Positions 59,069-64,000 of a stretch of DNA of 64,000 nucleotides are shown here, piece after piece. The stretch comes from Alicycliphilus denitrificans_A (GTDB taxonomy: Bacteria; Pseudomonadota; Gammaproteobacteria; Burkholderiales; Burkholderiaceae_C), in contig NZ_CP126238.1 of the NCBI RefSeq assembly GCF_044792555.1, forward strand, positions 1,426,001 through 1,490,000. The letters run 5' to 3'. A model generated the notes under the pieces. That model ran no database searches, was not told the DNA's origin, and saw only the letters and a list, made by a program, of their open reading frames with translations. Both the position numbers and the translations under genes were made by a program. Every line of letters starts with the position of its first letter. Position 1 is the stretch's first letter.

Positions 59069-60129
59069 TGACCACGGCCATGCCTGTCGCTCCCATGCTG
59101 GCGCTGCCCAGCCTGCAACCCGGCATTCCGCTGGCGGTAGCTTCCTTGTCCCAGGCCAGCGCGAACGCGGCGCTGTGCCGCTTCCTGATCGCATCGGGCG
59201 CGGTACGGGAAGATGACCTGCCGGAGGGCGAGGCCGACCCGCTCAAAGCCTGCCAGCGCGCCATCGACGCCTGGATCAAGCGCCAGATCGGCCCGCTGTA
59301 CTGCCTGGAGCCGCGCTTCGCCATCAACGTGCTCGACGAGCATGGCCAGCATCCGGCGATGCGCAGCGGTCCGCCGGCCCCCTATGCCCAACTGGACGTG
59401 TACTGGTGCGAATACCGCGAGGCCGAGTGGCCAGTGGGCCGCAGCCTGGAGGCGTTGAACGAGGCCATGCCGCACCTGGGGGCCACGGTGTTGCAGGTGC
59501 TGCGCCAGCAGGGCCGCTACGTGTACCCCCTGTTCACCCCGGACATTGCCGATGACGTGGCGTCCTACGTGTACTGGCAGGGAGAAATGGATGAGGAGGC
59601 GGCGCTGGACATGATGTGCGAGGACAGCGACGACGCCGACCGCGAAGCCATGCGCGAGGAAATGGTCACGCGCCGTATGCTGGACGATGCCTATCCCGAG
59701 TGGGCGCGCCGCTGGCTGGTGCGGCCGGACAAGAGTGCGGGTGGGCGCAGGCGCACCCCGGCATGGCGACCATGCAGCCTGCGCCACGCCGCCAGGACGC
59801 TGACCGACCCCCACCAACGCCAGATCGCCGCCGACGCGCTGGCGCTGTCCCGCCTGACGCTCACCGACGACTTCCATCCCGACATCGAGGGCGAATACAT
59901 CGGCTTCGGCGCGGTATTGTCCTGGGAGGAGGGCGACGTCACCACGCGCATCTACGACGACCTGCTCAATCTGGCGCACCAGTCCGAATACTGCGACCGC
60001 ATGGGCGAGGTGCTGATTCCTCTGGATGACCCCGGCGCGCTGCAAGCCTGGTTCCTGCGCATGGGCCAGCGCTTCGAGGCCATCGCGCTGATCGATCGCT
60101 TGATCCACGCCCTCTGCGAAGGACACTGA
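59068..60129 (+). CDS. PRTRC system protein F
   Basis: A 353-residue protein from ATG 59068, overlapping the protein C stop. MTTAMPVAPMLALPSLQPGIP at the start; IDAWIKRQIGPLYCLEPRFAINVLDEHGQHPAMRSGPP and LDVYWCEYREAEWPVGRSLEALN in the middle. This matches the family PRTRC F, whose role is unknown. Acidic stretch MMCEDSDDADREAMREE at about 180-200. Confidence 0.75.
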   Translation: MTTAMPVAPMLALPSLQPGIPLAVASLSQASANAALCRFLIASGAVREDDLPEGEADPLKACQRAIDAWIKRQIGPLYCLEPRFAINVLDEHGQHPAMRSGPPAPYAQLDVYWCEYREAEWPVGRSLEALNEAMPHLGATVLQVLRQQGRYVYPLFTPDIADDVASYVYWQGEMDEEAALDMMCEDSDDADREAMREEMVTRRMLDDAYPEWARRWLVRPDKSAGGRRRTPAWRPCSLRHAARTLTDPHQRQIAADALALSRLTLTDDFHPDIEGEYIGFGAVLSWEEGDVTTRIYDDLLNLAHQSEYCDRMGEVLIPLDDPGALQAWFLRMGQRFEAIALIDRLIHALCEGH

Positions 60130-60155
60130 CTCTATATAGATAGGAGGTGTTCCCC

Positions 60156-60896
60156 ATGAACGAGGCGGAGTTTTCCATTCACACGCCCACCGACAACGTG
60201 CTGGAGCTGGATCAGGCGGTGCTGCTGTATCACGGACGCTCGGGCAGCGCGCTGGCCACGGTGCATGAAGTCATCACGGTGGACGGCGCCCCGGTGATCG
60301 GCGCGGGCCGGGCCATGACCGCCCAGGCGGCACGCGAACTGGCTGCAGCTTTGCTCCAGCGCGCGGCCCATGGCGGCTTTCTGCCCGAGACGGTGCTGTA
60401 TCTCCAAGGCGATCTGCTGGTGTGGTGGGTGCCACCGGCACGCAGGCATCTGGCGTTCCGCGTGGACGCGGAGCAGGCCGAGGCATTTGGCGGACGCGAG
60501 CGCGGCGAGACGGTGCCGCAGCCGGGGCTGGTCTTCGCCGCCGCCAGCAACGTCTGGAGGGTGTGGGCCGTGAAGGGCCAGCACCGCCCGACGCCGCAGA
60601 CGCCGCTGTTCCAGGCCCCGTACTTCAACGTCGATGGCCGGGGCTGCATCTGCCAGGGCAATGTGCCGGTGCCCACCGGTACGACCGTGGAAAAGATCAG
60701 CGCCTGGAACGACGCCTTCCTGCGCTCCTACTTCACTCACCCCAACGTGGCGGGCAAGCTGCTGCGCTACCGGGGCGGGGCTTACACCTTCTGGCGCGAC
60801 ATGCTCGACGGGCGCTTCGCGCGCTTTCCCGACCGGGTGCTGGTCGATACCAAGATCACGCTGGGCCAGTTGCTTGGCGAGCCGGGGGCCAAGTGA
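60156..60896 (+). CDS. PRTRC system protein B, E2-like
   Basis: A 246-residue protein from ATG 60156 (MNEAEFSIHTPTDNVLELDQAV) with AGGAGG eight bases upstream. PRTRC B proteins belong to the Prok-E2_D group, thought to have an E2 conjugating-enzyme-like fold. The segments VWAVKGQHRPTPQTPLFQAPYFNVDGRGCICQGN contain the Cys (CICQGN) that would be the candidate active residue. Overlaps the PRTRC A start by one base. Confidence 0.75.
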   Translation: MNEAEFSIHTPTDNVLELDQAVLLYHGRSGSALATVHEVITVDGAPVIGAGRAMTAQAARELAAALLQRAAHGGFLPETVLYLQGDLLVWWVPPARRHLAFRVDAEQAEAFGGRERGETVPQPGLVFAAASNVWRVWAVKGQHRPTPQTPLFQAPYFNVDGRGCICQGNVPVPTGTTVEKISAWNDAFLRSYFTHPNVAGKLLRYRGGAYTFWRDMLDGRFARFPDRVLVDTKITLGQLLGEPGAK

Positions 60897-61600
60897 TGGA
60901 CCCGAGGGACCAAGCCCTGCTCGCCGCCTGCCCGGTGGTCGCCGCGCCGCGCTTCGGCGCGCTGCCGGACATGGGCAACGGCCAGCGCATCATCGTCGCC
61001 CGCAACGGCTGGTTCGTGCAGACCAAGCTCGACTGGCTCGACAGCATCGTGGCCTTGGGCCACGATCAGCCGCAGATGCGCCTGCCCTATGGCGAGGTCG
61101 CGGAGCGCCTGCGCTTCAGTTTCGGCGTGCTGCCCATCCGCTTGATCGAAGCGTTCGTGGCGGCGAGCCGGGAGCGCCTGCCCAATGAAGCCGCTGGGGT
61201 GCTGATCTATTCGCGCTGCTCCGGGCAACTGCGGCTGGCGATGTGCGAGCCCGAGCGGGCCTCGCCTGTCCACATCCGCTACCGGCGTCCCGCGATGGCC
61301 GAGGACGAGACGGTGGCGGTGGACCTGCACACGCATGGCCGGGCACCAGCATTCTGGTCGGGCGAGGACGACCGGGATGACCAGGGCATCAAGGTGGCGG
61401 GGGTATTCGGCTTGCTCGACCGGCCCCGGCCTTCGGCCTGCTTCCGGTTGGTGATCAATGGCCTGTACCAGCCGCTGGGCAAACACCCCTGGCGGGGCGC
61501 GCAGGACGAGTGGCCGGAGCAGGGCGCTGAGGCACAGCGCGGCGAAGGCTGGATGCGCCGCGTGCTGTGGCGCTGGCGGGAGCGCCACCTGCAGGGTTGA
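60896..61600 (+). CDS. PRTRC system protein A, JAB/MPN domain
   Basis: A 234-residue protein from ATG 60896 (MDPRDQALLAACPVVAAPRF). The JAMM-type metal motif VDLHTHGRAPAFWSGEDDRDD (about residues 142-162) with HxH and a distal Asp places it in the Prok-JAB group, deubiquitinase-like proteases that process the ubiquitin-like partner. In a set with protein C (Ubl), B (E2) and ThiF (E1) it would remove or trim conjugates. Confidence 0.8.
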   Translation: MDPRDQALLAACPVVAAPRFGALPDMGNGQRIIVARNGWFVQTKLDWLDSIVALGHDQPQMRLPYGEVAERLRFSFGVLPIRLIEAFVAASRERLPNEAAGVLIYSRCSGQLRLAMCEPERASPVHIRYRRPAMAEDETVAVDLHTHGRAPAFWSGEDDRDDQGIKVAGVFGLLDRPRPSACFRLVINGLYQPLGKHPWRGAQDEWPEQGAEAQRGEGWMRRVLWRWRERHLQG

Positions 61601-61626
61601 AGGCTCCCCCTTCCGCGAGAGACTGG

Positions 61627-62499
61627 ATGCAGGACATTCGATTGGAGGCGCTGGTGGAACACCTGATTCATCCGAAGCTGCTGGAGCGCCGCGTGGCGGT
61701 GCATCTGGTGGGCATGGGCGGCAACGGCGCGCAGATGGCCGCCTGCCTTGCCCGCCTGGACATTGCGATGCGCGCCCTTGGCCATCCGCTGGGCCTGCAC
61801 GTCAAGGCATTCGACGCCGACCGCGTCAGCGAGGCCAATGTGGGGCGGCAGCTCTACAGCGCCGCCGACATCGGCAGGCACAAGGCGTTGGTGACCATCC
61901 ACCGCCTGAACCAGTTCTATGGACTGGATTGGGAAGCCTATCCCATGCGCTACGAGGAATACGTGCTCGCTCGCCGCTACGCAGCCAGCGGCGACCTGCT
62001 GGTCAGTTGCGTGGACAGTCGCTCGGCACGGCAGACACTGCATCGCCTCGCGTGGCGGGACGCCAACCACTACGACTATTGGCTCGACCTTGGCAACACC
62101 GAGTCCACCGCGCAGGTGGTGCTGGGCGAACCGCATACCGGCGCGACGTCACGGCAAGGGCAAGGCCCGCGCCTGCCGTGCGTGACCGAACTGTTTCCCG
62201 AACTGCTCGACGAGTCTGCGCCCGAGGACAACCAACCTTCCTGCTCGGTGCGCATGTCGCTGGCCTCCCAGGGGCTGTTCGTCAATGACGTGGCGGTGCG
62301 CTATGCCGCGCAACTGCTCTACGAACTGTTCTCCAAAGGGAGGCTGTCCGCGCACGGTGTCGTCGTCAATCTCGACTCCAAGCGCAGCGGCCCCATCGAG
62401 GTCGATCCGCGCACCTGGGCGCGCTTCGGATTCAGCCACGAGGACGACATGCACCAGGAGCCAGAACTGGAAGCCGTGGCCGAGGAGTGCGCCCCATGA
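61627..62499 (+). CDS. PRTRC system ThiF, E1-like
   Basis: A 290-residue E1/ThiF-type enzyme from ATG 61627 (MQDIRLEALVEHLIHPKLLER). Adenylation fold: HLVGMGGNGAQMAACLARL, FDADRVSEANVGRQLYSAADIG with D-N-R-Q motif; Cys positions in LPCVTELFPELL and PSCSVRMSLASQGLFVNDVAVR. ThiF proteins activate a ubiquitin-like C-terminus by adenylation. The partner is presumably protein C. Confidence 0.8.
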   Translation: MQDIRLEALVEHLIHPKLLERRVAVHLVGMGGNGAQMAACLARLDIAMRALGHPLGLHVKAFDADRVSEANVGRQLYSAADIGRHKALVTIHRLNQFYGLDWEAYPMRYEEYVLARRYAASGDLLVSCVDSRSARQTLHRLAWRDANHYDYWLDLGNTESTAQVVLGEPHTGATSRQGQGPRLPCVTELFPELLDESAPEDNQPSCSVRMSLASQGLFVNDVAVRYAAQLLYELFSKGRLSAHGVVVNLDSKRSGPIEVDPRTWARFGFSHEDDMHQEPELEAVAEECAP

Positions 62500-62714
62500 C
62501 CATGAAGCCATGGAATGTGCGCGTGATGCGCCACGGGCAGGCTGTTCATGTCGGGCAGGTAGCCGAGTCCACCGAGACGCTGGCACGATGCGCTGCGCTG
62601 TCGAGATATGGGTTATCCGAAGACGAGGCAGAAGAAGTGGAGCGGGGCCATGCTGGCTCACGCGGCGCGGCGATCTTCCCGGACGAGGAGTTCGACGTGT
62701 CGCCCGCGACGTGA
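62496..62714 (+). CDS. Small protein coupled to the PRTRC operon
   Basis: A 72-residue protein from ATG 62496, overlapping the ThiF stop and preceded by GAGGAG. The sequence is VRVMRHGQAVHVGQVAES, then SRYGLSEDEAEEVERGHAGSRG and a tail. No family recognised; the overlap makes it part of the PRTRC transcript. It may be a hypothetical extra component. Confidence 0.5.
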   Translation: MTMKPWNVRVMRHGQAVHVGQVAESTETLARCAALSRYGLSEDEAEEVERGHAGSRGAAIFPDEEFDVSPAT

Positions 62715-62775
62715 GTGCGAGGGCCTGCTATAGACTTGGCTTGTGGTCTGGGTGTGTGACTCGCCCCCACGATCA

Positions 62776-62795
62776 CGCATTCCAACGCATTCCAA
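62776..62795. repeat. Direct repeat upstream of the second H-NS-like gene
   Basis: CGCATTCCAA occurs twice in tandem just before the gene. The two units abut with no spacer. Possibly a binding site or a slippage product. Confidence 0.5.
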
Positions 62796-62809
62796 TGACA
62801 AAGGCTGCC

Positions 62810-63163
62810 ATGGCTCGCAAATCTCCCAAACGTACGGCACAGGAAATCGACGCCGAGATCGCCAGATTGCAAAAGGAGCGGGAGCAACTCCGCGACGCCG
62901 AGAAGGCAGGCGTGGTGGAGCGCATGAAGGAGGCCATTGCCTACTATGGCATCACCGCCACCGACCTGGCACTGGATGGTGCCAAGCGCAAGGGGCCGGC
63001 CAGCGCTGCGAAGGCCAAGGGCTCGAAGACCCAGCGCGCCGCAGGCCGCCTCAAGTACAAGGACGATGCGGGCCACGCATGGTCAGGTTACGGCCCCAAG
63101 CCCAAGTGGTTCACCGAGGCACTGGCCGACGGCAAGACCGAGGCCGATCTGCGCGCTGCCTGA
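62810..63163 (+). CDS. H-NS-like DNA-binding protein (second copy)
   Basis: A 117-residue protein, MARKSPKRTAQEIDAEIARLQKEREQL, with AAAGG before ATG 62810. N-terminal oligomerisation helix, then GRLKYKDDAGHAWSGYGPKPKWFTEALADGKTEADLRA, the H-NS DNA-binding domain. Longer linker than the first copy. Its stop is four bases from the integrase stop on the opposite strand. Confidence 0.8.
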   Translation: MARKSPKRTAQEIDAEIARLQKEREQLRDAEKAGVVERMKEAIAYYGITATDLALDGAKRKGPASAAKAKGSKTQRAAGRLKYKDDAGHAWSGYGPKPKWFTEALADGKTEADLRAA

Positions 63164-63167
63164 TGCT

Positions 63168-64000
63168 TCAGGCCGGTGGGTTCGCCTCCGGCTTGTCGGT
63201 GGATGGCCTGCTGCCTGCGCTGCACTTCGGCATTGCCGAGCCGATGTAGGCTCCCGCAGCTCTCATCCGGGCATGACCGGCTCGCTCGGAGACCGTGAGC
63301 CGTGCGGCCCGGTCCATGTCGGCGGCCACCGACCCGCCGCCCCGCACCGGTGATGGACCACCAGCGACACCTTCGTAGAGGTCGTTCAGGTTCCCGTGTC
63401 GCAACCCGTGGCCCGTCACGCCGGTCTGCCGCTTCGTGATGCCGAACTTCTCCAGCGCATAGTCCAGCCGGCGCAGGTTGCGCTTGAGGGTCAGCGCCGG
63501 ATCTCCCATGTGGGCATCGCGACTCCTGACCAGTGAGCGCGCCAGCGCCACCGCCGCACGCTGACCTTCCGTCTCCAGCGGCACCCAGCGCACGCGCCCG
63601 CCCTTGCCCTTGATCCATACATACTCATCCGCCTTGCGGCTTTCGAGGGGCAGGCCGGTCTGCTCGAAGGGCACGACGTGCTCGTAGGGCCTGAACATCA
63701 CCGACTCCTTGCGCCGCAACGCCAGCGTGTGCATCAACCGCATTGAAGCCGCGATCCGCGCATCGAACCGTGCCACCTGGGCGAGAACCGTTTCCACGTC
63801 GACGCCATGCGCGCTCCAGCTCCTATCGCGCTGCGCGTATTCGTGGCGCTCGTATTCCTCCAGGCTCAGGCCGTAGCGTGCCGGCGGTCGCACGAAGCCC
63901 GGCTTGCCAAGCCAAGACGCGAGACCGCGCAGAAAGCTCAGGTAGGTCTGGATCGTGGCGGGCGCCAGCCGCTCGCGCTGCCAGACCTGCACCATCGCGT
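63168..64000 (-). CDS. Integrase-domain protein, 5' end outside the window
   Basis: A 276-residue piece of a tyrosine recombinase, in frame to the window edge. It has LALRRKESVMFRP (first Arg), VTGHGLRHGNLNDLYEGVAGG with HxxR box, and ERAGHARMRAAGAYIGSA with the second His and Tyr. The first ATG in frame is 63995, but homologues have further N-terminal residues, so it most likely begins outside. Convergent with the H-NS-like gene. Confidence 0.75.
   Translation of the reverse strand, partial: AMVQVWQRERLAPATIQTYLSFLRGLASWLGKPGFVRPPARYGLSLEEYERHEYAQRDRSWSAHGVDVETVLAQVARFDARIAASMRLMHTLALRRKESVMFRPYEHVVPFEQTGLPLESRKADEYVWIKGKGGRVRWVPLETEGQRAAVALARSLVRSRDAHMGDPALTLKRNLRRLDYALEKFGITKRQTGVTGHGLRHGNLNDLYEGVAGGPSPVRGGGSVAADMDRAARLTVSERAGHARMRAAGAYIGSAMPKCSAGSRPSTDKPEANPPA

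Noticed and set aside
1..64000. CRISPR arrays, tRNA or rRNA genes, complete insertion sequences
   Set aside because: No regularly spaced repeats, cloverleaf-like segments or IS transposase genes were seen on reading; a weak or unusual one could be missed without a search.

Overview
This is a GC-rich window of dense genes that looks like the interior of a large mobile element, either an integrative and conjugative element or a plasmid, from a beta-proteobacterium of the order Burkholderiales. The assignment rests on the czc, pbr, acr3-type ars and mer genes, the PRTRC cassette, the H-NS-like proteins and the codon use. No rRNA, tRNA, CRISPR array or housekeeping operon was seen. The host cannot be named from the sequence.

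Layout. (1) 1-23.5 kb is conserved element backbone carrying cargo. Backbone genes, mostly on the minus strand, are a DUF1173 protein, a tyrosine-recombinase-like protein without a catalytic tyrosine, RadC, a 1671-residue methylase-helicase and several small proteins. An RDF-like protein and an SbcD/SbcC-like pair lie on the plus strand. Several minus-strand genes share a structured 5' leader, and three of these also share an upstream two-hairpin RNA that resembles the described radC RNA motif. Cargo here is two AbiE-type toxin-antitoxin loci and a two-gene AbiJ-like/nuclease candidate defence locus. (2) 23.4-26.9 kb holds a truncated XRE/HAD locus, then an arsenic operon (arsR, arsC, acr3, broken arsH) and a MarR-type regulator. 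(3) 27-37.9 kb is a Zn/Cd/Co region: an N-terminally shortened P1B ATPase, czcI, czcCBA and small periplasmic or His-rich proteins.

(4) 37.9-42.9 kb is the mer end of a Tn21-type transposon: a 38-bp inverted repeat, then merR, merTPCADE and urf2. Its tnpR-tnpA half is missing. (5) 42.94-53.75 kb is a Tn402/Tn5053-type transposon with recognisable terminal repeats, tniABQR and a res site. It carries a lead-resistance module (pbrT, fused pbrBC, pbrA, pbrR). Its left end sits just downstream of urf2, where a Tn21-type res site is expected. Its right end truncates a Shedu-like (DUF4263) gene. (6) 54.2-58.6 kb has an intact tyrosine recombinase divergent from a KfrA-like protein, then an HNH-domain protein with an unrecognised C-terminal region and an H-NS-like protein. 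(7) 58.6-64 kb returns to backbone: a PRTRC operon (ubiquitin-like C, F, E2-like B, JAB-domain A, E1-like ThiF), a small co-transcribed protein, a second H-NS-like protein and a partial integrase.

Together the genes suggest an element that maintains and repairs itself (SbcCD-like pair, RadC, methylase-helicase, PRTRC), silences or tunes its own DNA (H-NS-like and KfrA-like proteins), protects itself and its host (AbiE loci, AbiJ-like locus, HNH protein, remnant Shedu) and carries resistance to arsenic, zinc/cadmium/cobalt, mercury and lead. Several junctions cut genes, so the present arrangement is the product of repeated insertion and deletion.
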